A DNA stretch of 64,000 nt from Tetragonia tetragonoides. Taxonomy: Eukaryota > Streptophyta > Magnoliopsida > Caryophyllales > Aizoaceae. The notes beneath the pieces are model-generated. The model saw nothing but the letters and a program-made list of their open reading frames with translations, was not told the origin of the DNA and ran no database searches. The stretch is taken from contig CM076145.1 in assembly GCA_038025085.1 (NCBI GenBank), positions 20,159,557-20,223,556 of the forward strand. Direction: 5' to 3'. This document shows positions 52,901-62,934 of the stretch, in pieces (position 1 is the stretch's first letter; each line of letters opens with the position of its first letter). Both the position numbers and the translations under genes were made by a program.

Positions 52901-53194
52901 TAACAAGCACCTTCAAGCTTTTTCTCTCTACAAGAGAGAAATTTCAAGTGTCAGATTCGCAACATACAAGCACCCATTAAACAATGCAACTTAAAATTCA
53001 GTTACTAGGCGAAAAACAAAACAAAAAAAATTCACGACAAAAGCAAGAAAATTGGTCAAGAATCGACTTACTCGCTAAAAACTCCAAGCTTCGACAATGG
53101 AGCAAGTGCTCTCTGTTAGGTGAGGAAGACAAGTCCAAAGAGAAGAAAAATGCGAGCTGAAGCTCACAAAAAATTAAATCATTCGGCCTCAACG

Positions 53195-53240
53195 AGGATA
53201 GTTAGTGGCTCCCGCAAGGGTCGCCGCTGCGGGCCCCACA
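53195..53240. repeat. GC-rich block upstream of the TatD PMD gene
   Basis: CCCGCAAGGGTCGCCGCTGCGGG, a short GC stem on the promoter side of the minus-strand gene. Smaller than the other blocks. Confidence 0.45.
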
Positions 53241-53485
53241 TAGCCTCTACAACTAATTTTTCAAGCCCAAAGTTCGTTATTCGACACAGTTGATCGTGAC
53301 GAAGTCCAGTGCCAAACGCGCGAGAACAGACCTCTGGCCCACTACTTCAAAAATCAACAGTCTGTCCATTTTTACGGTACAATGCTATTATAGGTCAAAA
53401 TTAACCCGTTTGTTTTGCAGGGCCCATTTACATACAATTGTCTTTTATATATTTTTTCTACAAATATATATATTGCTAAACTAAT
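53241..53485. other. Spacer between TatD PMD promoter and repeat array
   Basis: AT-rich; no gene. Confidence 0.4.
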
Positions 53486-53487
53486 AT

Positions 53488-53702
53488 TTCAGGTGCAATA
53501 CGCCTTGGAAAGAGAACCCAATTAAATATATTTCAAGTGCGAAGCGCCCAGGGACGAAAACCCGATATTTTTCAGGTGCAAAGGGCCCAGGGACGAGAAC
53601 CCCATATTTTTTCGGGTGCTAAGCGTCCAGGGACGAGAACCCCATATTTTTTGGTTGCTAAGCGCCCAAGGACGAAAACCACATATATTTCGAGTGCTAA
53701 GT
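53488..53702. repeat. About 40-bp tandem repeats in the TatD 3' region
   Basis: Five units with AGGTGC(A/T)AAG(C/G)G(C/T)CCAGGGACGA and AACCCCATATTTTTT. Same position relative to PMD as the arrays of TatA and TatC. No PPT follows, so TatD is cut here. Confidence 0.8.
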
Positions 53703-54565
53703 GATATACCTAAAATGGAGATGGTCGAGGAATCTACCATCACTACTTCTCCAGGCTCGATCAGAACCAGACACCTGGTCAAGATCTGCTCCAACTCACA
53801 TAACACTGATCCCCCATGCAAGGGGACCCCAATCGAAGATTTCCTCAAAGCCTAGCTCGACTAATCTCCTAGACACGAGAGGAATGACATCGACCAGGAA
53901 ATTAATTTGCCTCTACAATAGGCCAAACTGGTCGATCAAGACAGACATCAACCTCCAAGACCTCGAAGGAGCCAAAATGACGCCAGCAATTGTACTTTGC
54001 GATTATGCCAAGAATATCCGAGAAAATCCCTTGGCGCCCACTCTTCAAGGCTCAATGACAAATATGACGACACCAATTGTAGTACCCTAACGTGGAGCTT
54101 CCCCAGGGGGTCCTACCAGAACTAACGTGACACCCTCTTTTCACCCTCTGAGGGAGGGTCGTACGGTCGGGAGTACGTGGCTATTGTTCATTCGCCGAGG
54201 CTAGCCGACTCTTGCCCTATATATACCTGCATGGAATTTAAGATCAACTAAGTTTTTCCATTATCAGAGAACATTCATTCTGAATGACTCAAAAAAGAGA
54301 CGATATTCAGAATCTCTGACATTCCCCTTCTCACATTGCATCCTTCAGCCATCAACACCAATCATCATTACTCTATCACAGCACGCGCCCCCAAATTGAC
54401 CATTCCCCTTCTTAAAGTACCTCACGTACGAACGACTACTAACTTCACCATCGGAGGGGTCTTCTCGGATCTACCCCCCGAGGTAGTTCACCTTTATTTG
54501 TCTTGTGCAAGTTGAAGTGGTCGATCAAAGCCATGACCAGCAGACCCGTCCTCATACAACGACCC
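53703..54565 (+). repeat. LTR-like promoter region of an unidentified element
   Basis: TATATATA at 54218-54225 after GC-richer DNA, then CATCGGAGGGGTCTTCTCGG near 54450, wording common in leaders of plant LTR retrotransposons. No paired copy or PBS is visible, so this is tentative. Confidence 0.35.
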
Positions 54566-56567
54566 TGTAATACCCCTTATTATTATTCATTTTAGAATAA
54601 TAATTACTTAAAAAGAAAATACAATTTTGGATTTAAAATATTTATTGGTCTCATGAATTAAAGTGCCTAATTAATGATTTAGATTTTGTTTTGGAACTAA
54701 TTAATTATAATTGGGCCGGAACTAATTAATGTTTATGGCCTTAATATTTAGGAACTAACCAAAACTATAAATGCAAAGTTTGGCCATTATTTTCGGCTCT
54801 CCTAGCCGAAGTTATGGGAAGAAAATTAATTTTATTCTTCACAAATTTGTTTCCTAAAAATTGTGGATTTAGAGGAGTTTGATTGGATAATTATTTAGGA
54901 AGTTAAAGGGAGATAAGGAAGGAGTAAATTTAGAAAATTTGGTTTCCTAATTAGACTCAACTTTCTCTCACTCATCAACTTAGCTAAGCAAAAGAAAAAC
55001 AAAAAACCTCTCACTTTCTCTCTACCTCACGCACGACCGAAACTAAGGGGAAGAAGAATTAGATTTTTCTACTCTTTCATAATTCATCCTCTTGTCTAAG
55101 TTTGATCCTTTTTAATTCCATGTAAGTGTGTTTATTGCTTTTTGATTATTAAAAGTTTGTTCTTGAATCAAATTCATTGTTTTTATGAACCCTAGTATTT
55201 TATGAGCAAACCCTAATTTATGTTTTTGACCTAGGGTTGCTAGATTCTAGTATTTTGCATTAGGGTTGGATTTGATGTTTTCAGTGAATTTGAATCAAAG
55301 GTTGAGTTTAAAGGTTAGATCTTGTGATTTTATTAAATATGGGAATTTATTAATTATTTAGGTTTAATTTAGATTTGGGATTTGTTAAAGTGATTAACCA
55401 AAAAAAAAAAGGTTCAAGGGCCACAAGGCTGAGGCCTTCGCGACGCACGACCTAGCCGTGCGACGCTGCAGAGCTTGTGCTGGCGGCCATGCGCAATTGG
55501 CAGCCCACCAGCGGGTCTGCTGGTGGTAGGGCCCGCTGGTGGTGGTTGATGGTGGTGATTGGATGGTGTTTTATTGTTTGACGTGTTGTTTTGACTTGTT
55601 GACTTCAATTAGGGTTTTTGGAAAGTTTTCCTATTTGACTTTTTAAAGTTTGGTTTGAAAAGTCTTTGAGCATGCATGAGTAATTAAAATTCCAGTAACT
55701 TAATAATTTATGTTTAAGGTGCTAAACCATCTTTAAAGTTTAATTAAGAGGTTTAGAAGTATCCGTATTGACTATTGGTTTATAGTTGATTTGTTAGGGC
55801 CTGTTGACCGCACGTAAACGTAAGGAGCTTACGTTAATTGTCGTGACTTGCCTTCTTGCTAAAGGTAATTCATGTATAGATGAAATATATGGATTCATTG
55901 TGAATATTTTGATAAAGGGATAATTGTTATTTATTTCCTTGTGATAATTCGTATAGAATTATGAGATACTGAATGCATGTTGATCAATTTAGAAATTCAC
56001 TTGGTGTAGAAATGACTACTTGATGAGATTCATGTTATATGAAATTACATGTTAATCTTTGTAATTACGTGGAGTAATTATTTGTGATGTTGAACTAAAG
56101 ATATGATTAATATTTGTTAAATTTGGATATAGCCTATCGCAATTTGGATCTTGTTTGTAAGCATATTGGTTCAATAAGTTAATGATATTTTGACTATTGA
56201 TTTGGTAAACAATATTGGAAGCCTGGATAAGGTATATTGTAAGGTGGTTGTGAATAGGGTTTTAGTACTCATTCATGTGAAATTATTGTCATCGGAATTG
56301 TGGGCTTTAATTGTTCATTTTTGTAACTGTGGAGTAGTTACTTGATAAATGCCAAGATATGTGTATGACTGCGGATATGGCCCCAACGTATTGAAATGTT
56401 GTATCCATAATGAGTAATTCGGCGAGTGGTTCTTCGGAACAATTCAGCCTATAGACCTAAGGGTTAATAGAGAATATGCATACTGAGGAACTCAGGAAGT
56501 ACTTCTGGGAGTCATCTATACTCCGGGACGGTTGATCCCTCTTTTTGCCAATGTGCACGGGACTAAG
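54566..56567 (+). repeat. Partial Tekay-family LTR, interrupted by TekB
   Basis: Starts TGTAATACCCCTTATT and is collinear with the TekB LTR (56568-59405) up to TGCACGG(G)(A/T)CTAAG, where TekB begins. The GC-rich cassette at 55410-55545 differs from that of TekB. Flanking GACCC (54561-54565) may be half of its own target duplication. The missing right part would lie beyond TekB. Confidence 0.8.
55410..55545. repeat. GC-rich cassette in the partial LTR
   Basis: Follows an A run and contains GCCAGC, CCAGCGGG and GCCCGCTGG words. Homologous flanks in the TekB LTR enclose an unrelated GC-rich cassette (57420-57550). Confidence 0.7.
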
Positions 56568-59405
56568 TGTAATACCTTGTATTATTATTCATTTTAGAAT
56601 AATAACTACATAAAAAGAAAATGCAAATTTGGATTTAAAATATTAATTGGGCTCACAAATGTTGTAAGTGCCTAATTAATATTGGATTTTTGGTTTTGGA
56701 CCTAATTAATTATAATTGGGCCAAATTAAATAAAAAGATTTTGGTGGGCTTATAATTTCGTTTTGGCCAAAATGATGGGTAAGTAATTGGGCCATTATTT
56801 TTGGCTAGGTGGCCGAAAATAAGGCACCAAAAATTAGTTTTATTTTGAAAAAAAATTTGTTTCCTAAATTGGTGGATTGCGGAGTGATCTTAGGAGAGAT
56901 TTTAGGAAAGGCGAAGTTGAGAGAAAGAAGGAATATATCTAGGTCTCCTAAATGTACTCTACTTCAAAAACAACTGACACTTTGCTAAAAAAAAAATCAC
57001 GTCTCTCTCTCACTCACGCCATCAACCAACACTAGGGAAGAAGAAAGAGAATTTTGGCTCTCGTTCATAATTCATCATCTTGTTCAATTTTGATCCTACT
57101 TTTACAAGTAAGTGTTTTTAACTAGTTTTTTATTCTTAAAACCTTTGAATTTGATTCAAGTATAAGTTTTTATGAACCGTAGTTTGTGTATGAGTAAACC
57201 ATAATTTTATGTATTTGTCTAGGGTTTGCTAGTTTCTACTATTTTGCATGTTAGAATCATGATTAGGGTTGGGTTTAATATTTTATTGAATTTGAATCAA
57301 AGTTTGAGTTTAAAAGTTTGGATCTTGTGTTTTAATAAATTGGGAAATTTATTAATTATTCAGGTCTAATTTAGATTTGTAATTTGTTAAAATGATTAAC
57401 AAAAAAAAAAGGATTTTATTAGGCGAACACGGCTGGGCCGTGTACAGTGCACGACTGCACTGTGCGCAGCCGCCGGGCGGTTGTCACGGCTGCCTGCCGT
57501 GACTGTCACAGCCGCCAGCCGCCGCTGAGCGGTGGTCAGCGGCGGTGGAGGTGGTGGTGGTTGGTTGTTGGTGATATTTTGTGGTTTGACTTATTGTTTT
57601 GACTTGTTTACTTCAATTAGGGTTTTGGAAAGTTTCCTAATTTAGTTTATATAAATTCTGTTTTTGGAAATTTTTGAGCATGCATGAGTAACTAAAATTC
57701 CAACAACTTAATTATATTAATTAAGGGTACTAAATCATCTTTAAAGTTTAATTAAGAAATTTAGAAGCCAAAGTATTGACTACTGGTTATTGTGGATTTG
57801 TTAGGGCCCGTTGACCGCACCTAAATCTAAGGAGCTTACGTGAATTTGTTGGAATTCCTTATTGCACAAGATATATTAATTGTCTAGTATTGAATTGAGA
57901 TTTCTCTTCGTACTTGGTTTGTGGATGAGGGATAATTTTTATTTATTTCCTTATGATTATTCGTATAGAATTATATGATAGTGAATGCATGTTGATAAAT
58001 GTTGGAAATGCTCTTTGTGTAACAATGTCTACTTGTTGGGATTCATGTTATATGAGAATACATGTTAATCTTTGTAGTTACGTGGTGTAATTAATTGTGA
58101 TGTTGAACTAAAGATATATTATTATTTGTTCATTTTGGATATAGCCTACCGCTATTTGGATCATGTTTGTAAGCATGTTGTGTCAATAAGTTAATAATGT
58201 GATTTTCACAATTGATTTGGTAAATAATATTGGAAGCCAGGAAAAGGTATATTGTAGGTGGTTGTGAATAGAGTGTTGATGCTCATTCATGTGAACTTTA
58301 ATTGTTCATTTTGTAACTGTGGAGTAGTTACTTGAGAAATGCCAAGATATGTGTATTGCTTGTTATGTGATCACTTTATGAAAATGAATTGAGAGTTAAG
58401 ACTTCTTTGGTAATGGATCCACCGAAGGATCCGAAAGGGAATTTGTCACTTGTTACGTTGAGTGGGTCCATAACTGCTGGTATGGCACCAACGTATTGAA
58501 ATCATGCATCCATACTGAGTAATTGGGCGAGTGGTTCTTTGGAACAATTCTTCCTGTAGACCTAAGGGTTGGAGGAGGGTATGCATACTTAGGAATATTT
58601 GAAGTACTTCGTGAGTCATCTATACTCCGGGACGGTTGATCCCTCTTTTGCCAATGTGCACGGGTCTAAGATCCTATTGAATCGACTGCGGTTGATTTGA
58701 CTATTCTTGTCGTTCTCTTCTCTCTAATGAATTTGGCTAATGGATAACAATAAATATTGGATTTATTATTTGGTGTTTATGCGTGTCTTTAATTTAAAGC
58801 ATGTTGTCTTTTATTTTCGTAAAGCATGATTATTTATTTTAATTAAGCATGTTGGCTTGACTTGGAGATTTAGATGGATTATGTGGTTATGAGTTACTCA
58901 GCGTAGCTGATTGGTTGTTTTTCTTTCTACTTTTTTTTGTTGTCCATTTCTCTTCAATGATGGGCCTATGATGAACCTATATGGAATTCGTCTATATGGC
59001 GGAGTAGATTGATAGGATTGTAGCTCGTTGAGTAGAGCTAGTGAGAAGGCGACTGAAGAAGATTGTATTTCTTCTAATAAAATTTATCTTTATCGTTTAG
59101 ATTTGGATTCTTTTAATATTGGGGATTTTATATTGTAATGAGATTAATTCTCTTGCATGAGAATTAGTAGTTTACTATTTCTTATTTCTTTTGGATTATT
59201 TGTTTTAAGTTTAGTTTTGAAAAGATAGGTATTATATAATTATCTAGTAGGTGTGTTTGGGATATATAAACATTTTGTGTCCTTCTAGCCTTGTATATAA
59301 TTTGAACATTAAATATGGCGGTGACGCTTCGAATTTCTAGGGTTTTTCCGTTGCAACTCGTGATTTTAAATGGTTTTAAATTAGGCGAAAATTTGGGGTG
59401 TTACA
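56568..59405 (+). repeat. TekB 5' LTR
   Basis: 2,838 bp, TGTAATACC to GGGGTGTTACA. GC-rich cassette at 57420-57550 (GCCGTGTACAGTGCACGACTG and GCCGCCGGGCGG words). Carries an extra segment of roughly 110 bp near 58355-58475 compared with the partial LTR upstream. Confidence 0.9.
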
Positions 59406-59408
59406 AGT

Positions 59409-59420
59409 TGATATCAGAGC
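59409..59420 (+). promoter_or_regulatory. TekB primer-binding site
   Basis: TGATATCAGAGC, one change from TGGTATCAGAGC of tRNA-iMet. Three bases after the LTR. Confidence 0.8.
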
Positions 59421-59653
59421 GTATGTTATTGTCCCTAATAAGTTTTGAATTGTAAAGTATGTCATTAAGATATGTTTATTAGGATGAAAACTTCAATAGA
59501 CTTAAGTTATGTGAATAAAAGCTTTGTAAGCCGAAATGAGTTGATTTGTTTCTTTTACTTGTTTGGTATGAATTGAAGTACTCGAGTGAAGTACTAACGT
59601 GTTGTTTCCCGTTTGCAGATGAGTCGTTCACCCAGAGATCCACAAACTCTGCA

Positions 59654-60175
59654 ATGGAAAGGGACAAGCGCTTGCACGATTTCGAGATCCAGATCGAGGC
59701 GCGCGCGACTTTCAAGAAGTATAATGACTACCATGGAGATAAGTCTACCTTGAGGTCACAACGTATGAAGGCGTATGTTATGTACAAGGCTTTTGGACAT
59801 AACCACATTTGGGAGGCTTTCAAAGACAAGCTACATGACGAGTGGGAGCAATCCTACAACGCGGGAAAACCGTTCAAGGAGAGCTTCGACCTTATCTTTA
59901 GTCGCGCCATGCGTTGGCCGAAGGAGTATTTCACGAAACATCCTGACATCATCGACAAGATCGACGAGATGAAGGAACTTGCGTTGGTTGAGATACAACG
60001 TAAGTTTAGATTTCCACCACATCCTGCGAAGGAGGATAAGGAGGAAGTGGTCGACGAGGCCAAGGAGCTTGAAACGGAGTTGTTCAATGAGCTTGACAGG
60101 AGTCTCGAGGAAATATACCAAGAGACACTCCAAGGAAAGCGCGCAAAGAAGCGTAAGATCGCGAAGAAAGCGTGA
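59654..60175 (+). CDS. Extra ORF between PBS and gag in TekB (unknown)
   Basis: 173 codons, intact, from ATG 59654 (MERDKRLHDFEIQIEARATF). The frame is open further upstream to 59546, but a TTTGCAG splice-acceptor-like sequence ends at 59619, so the true start is uncertain. Highly charged and probably helical; residues about 35-60 have VMYKAFGHNHIWEAFKDKL. The acidic stretch EVVDEAKELETELFNELDRS is followed by a basic end, GKRAKKRKIAKKA, a good nuclear-signal candidate. No domain recognised and no clear similarity to TekA's extra ORF, but the same location. While gag is full of breaks, this ORF is not. Confidence 0.6.
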   Translation: MERDKRLHDFEIQIEARATFKKYNDYHGDKSTLRSQRMKAYVMYKAFGHNHIWEAFKDKLHDEWEQSYNAGKPFKESFDLIFSRAMRWPKEYFTKHPDIIDKIDEMKELALVEIQRKFRFPPHPAKEDKEEVVDEAKELETELFNELDRSLEEIYQETLQGKRAKKRKIAKKA

Positions 60176-60689
60176 TACTTAGTTTTATTTAGTTGTATTG
60201 GAGTAAAGTATTTGAGACTTAAATTGGGCCTGCGAGCCACTTGTTTTTGACATTATGTTGAAAATGTTATTATTTTACTTTATTCATGCTATTTTAAGAT
60301 TTGGGTTGGCAAGCACTCATTTTTGAGAACTAAATACTTGATTATTTGATTTATGAGATGAAATTTTTGCAAGAAATGGGTTATTTACTTGCTATTTGAA
60401 GCATGCGTATTGTGAAAGCGCCTATGTGAAAAAGGCATGAATGTTTCAATGTAATTATGATTTGCTTATTTTTGAGAAAGAACAAAGTCTATTGACACCT
60501 TGAACTTGCTAGTATGCAAGCGTGTGATAAGGCCATGCTTGAATGCAGTAAGAGCCTAGAGCCCTAGTTGGCTATTGAACATATATATGAGTCAATGTGT
60601 ATGTGTTAGTTGTGATTATCACAACTGAGTGTGGTATGGGTAGCTAATACCCTTTTTCTTTTGCTTTTGTTGATCCTTTAGGTTACTAG
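60176..60689 (+). other. TekB spacer before gag
   Basis: AT-rich, no ORF. Comparable in size and place to 44003-44691 in TekA. Confidence 0.4.
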
Positions 60690-61545
60690 ATGCCACCTAG
60701 AAGAGATAGAAAAAGAGTCAAAGAGTCTACCAGTTCAATGGGTGATGATAACACTGTTAGTGGTGAGGCAACAACGCAAGGTTTGTTAGCGCAACTGGTT
60801 CAGTCGCAACAAGCTTTGGCGCAATCCAATGCATTCATCACGCAGATGATGCAAAGGGAAGAAAACTGGGTAGGTGGGGGTGACGATTTTGCCTCAGTGT
60901 CTAAGAAGATTAAAAGGGCATAATTCGCCTATGTTTGAGGGACACGAGGATCCTGTAATCCTTGACGACTGGACGCGGGATTTAGGGAAAATCTTTGTTA
61001 TTACTGGGTGTCCGAAGGCATTTAAGGTGGACAGTGCTGTCTATATGTTCCGGAAGAAAGCAGATCGTTGGTGGAGGACCAATGGCACAACTATTAGGTG
61101 CTCGAGAGGGTTTTAATTGGGAGATGTTTAAAACGGTCCTTAGAGAGGAGTACTACCCAGAGTATCTTCAAAGACCAGAACTATAATGAGTTCTTGAACA
61201 TTATCCAAGGAAGGATGACGATGTAGGAGTATGCTGAGAAGTTTGATGACCTAGCTCATTTCGCAGGAGGGTTAGTCCCTACGGAACAGCATATGGCCCG
61301 TAGATTCCAGAATGGGTTGTACTTGACCATTCGTGAGTCTTTTGGGGGTTATATCTGTCAGACCATGCAAGAGGTCTACAATCGTGCTGTGAACAAAGCT
61401 GCGGTTTAAAAGCACAGAGAGGAGGTGTCTGGGAAAAAGAGGAAGTTTGACGACCATCAGGGTAGTGGCGGCGAGAAGAAGGATAAGTTCTGGGAGGGAA
61501 CAATCAGAATCACAATAACAACAACAACAACAACAACAACAAGGG
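60690..61545 (+). pseudogene. TekB gag
   Basis: ATG 60690 (MPPRRDRKRVKESTSS), then LLAQLVQSQQALAQSNAFI. The gag domain appears in several frames: SPMFEGHEDPVILDDW, RKKADRWWRTNGT, NWEMFKTVLREEYYPEYLQ and EYAEKFDDLAHFAGG. At least four frame changes and several stops. It ends in a poly-Asn run encoded by AAC repeats (61513-61540), where the LINE begins. Pseudogene. Confidence 0.85.
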
Positions 61546-61609
61546 GGATGGGGTCTCCTTTTTCTCTCTCCGCGTTTGTTAGCTTTCTCTGCTAACTTGC
61601 GCCGCGTTT

Positions 61610-62934
61610 ATGGTGGGGAGGAAAACCAGAACTGCCATGAGAGCAATGGAGCTGGAACTGGAGAAAAATAAGACAAAACAATTGATTGGAAATAGTGTTG
61701 ATAAACCAAACCCTCAAAATGTAGCTCGTAACCTAAGTGATGAACTTAATCTCTTCTCGAATGTTGACTTGGGAAAAGAGGCTCCACAGAATGTAACAGT
61801 AAGTGAAATTGCTGCAGCGCGGGACAAATTAAATCAATGGTTGCATCTGATTAGCAACAAATCGGGCAATGATCGGAATCCTCAACAGTCGTGTGCGGAA
61901 GAGGTTGAGGAGGCAGAGAGCACTCAACATACTTCTCCAGGTAAAACTACATCTATTTGGGAAAATTTTGATGTCTCAAAATTAAAAATGCTGGGTTTAA
62001 ATTGGGTTATGTTCAACATGTTAATGTTGGAGGTCAATGTGTTGGGAAAATTAATCGTGAGGATATTTTGTCTGATATAGTATATTGGAGTACTGCAGTG
62101 GTGTGTTATGTAATGGGAGCTAGACCACCAGCAGCTGTGCTGGGAGGGTTTTTGAGACAAAAATGGGGTAGCCATAGAATTAATATGATTGCGATGTTAC
62201 GTAATGGAATCACCTTGGTTCGTTTTGATAAAATTGAAGGGAGGGATAAGGTTTTGGAAACTGGTATCTTCCATTTTGAAAATAAACCGCTTATTGTGAG
62301 CCCATGGTCAGAAGACCTTGACCTTTCTAAGGAGGAGGTTTCGTCTATTCCTGTGTGGGTTCGTTTATTGGGGCTTGATGTGAAATATTGGAGTGCTGAT
62401 GGTCTTAGTAAAATTGGGATTTTGTTGGGGAATCCATTGATGGCTGATAAGAACACTCAAAACAAGGTTGGGGTGAATTATGCTAGAATTCTGATTGAGG
62501 TGGACATTGAAAATAAGTTTCCTGATGTGGTTCATTTTCAGAATGAAAAGGGTATGCTATTGGAACAGAGAATTAAGTTTGAGTGGAAACCTACTGAATG
62601 TAGTTATTGTCATCAGTTAGGTCATGAAGAATTGAATTGTAGGAAAAAGTACAAAAATGTGTGGGTTCCCAAAGCTTCAGTAGTGCAACCTGTTACTGTA
62701 GCTGAGGAGAATGAGCCTGTGCAAGAGATTTAGGAAGTAATTAAACAGCCTTAAGAAGTGATTGTGCAGGAGCAATGGCAAGTCCTTGCTTATAATGTGA
62801 AAAGGAAGATTGGAACAGGTCCTGTTACCCCTGTTAACAATATCTTTTCAGCACTTGAGGCACCAATATTTCTGGATAATGAAGGAGCCAGTGGCTCAGG
62901 TGGTCCTCCCATGCAACCAGATGGGAATGGATAG
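61610..62934 (+). pseudogene. LINE ORF1: DUF4283 and CCHC zinc-knuckle protein
   Basis: ATG 61610 (MVGRKTRTAMRAMELELE). After about 125 residues the frame changes near 61985 in an A run. The second frame carries the plant L1 ORF1 domain (VVCYVMGARPPAAVLGGFL, GITLVRFDKIEGRDKVLETG, IPVWVRLLGLDVKYWSADGL) and a CCHC knuckle (CSYCHQLGHEELNC at about 62605). Two stops at 62731-62733 and about 62752 interrupt an otherwise open tail (WQVLAYNVKRKIG) to the TAG at 62934. ORF1 proteins bind LINE RNA. Overlaps ORF2 by 8 bases. Confidence 0.9.

Larger units (their letters stand above)
56568..61545 (+). mobile_element. TekB: Tekay-like chromovirus, truncated by a LINE
   Basis: 5' LTR 56568-59405, PBS 59409-59420, extra ORF 59654-60175, gag 60690 to about 61545. 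Pol is absent because a LINE starts at about 61550. The 5 bases before the LTR, CTAAG (56563-56567), are the expected target duplication. TekB sits inside an older LTR of its own family. Confidence 0.85.

Noticed and set aside
53616..53855. ORFs over the TatD repeat array
   Set aside because: Low-complexity repeats (SVQGREPHIF type); no independent evidence of coding.
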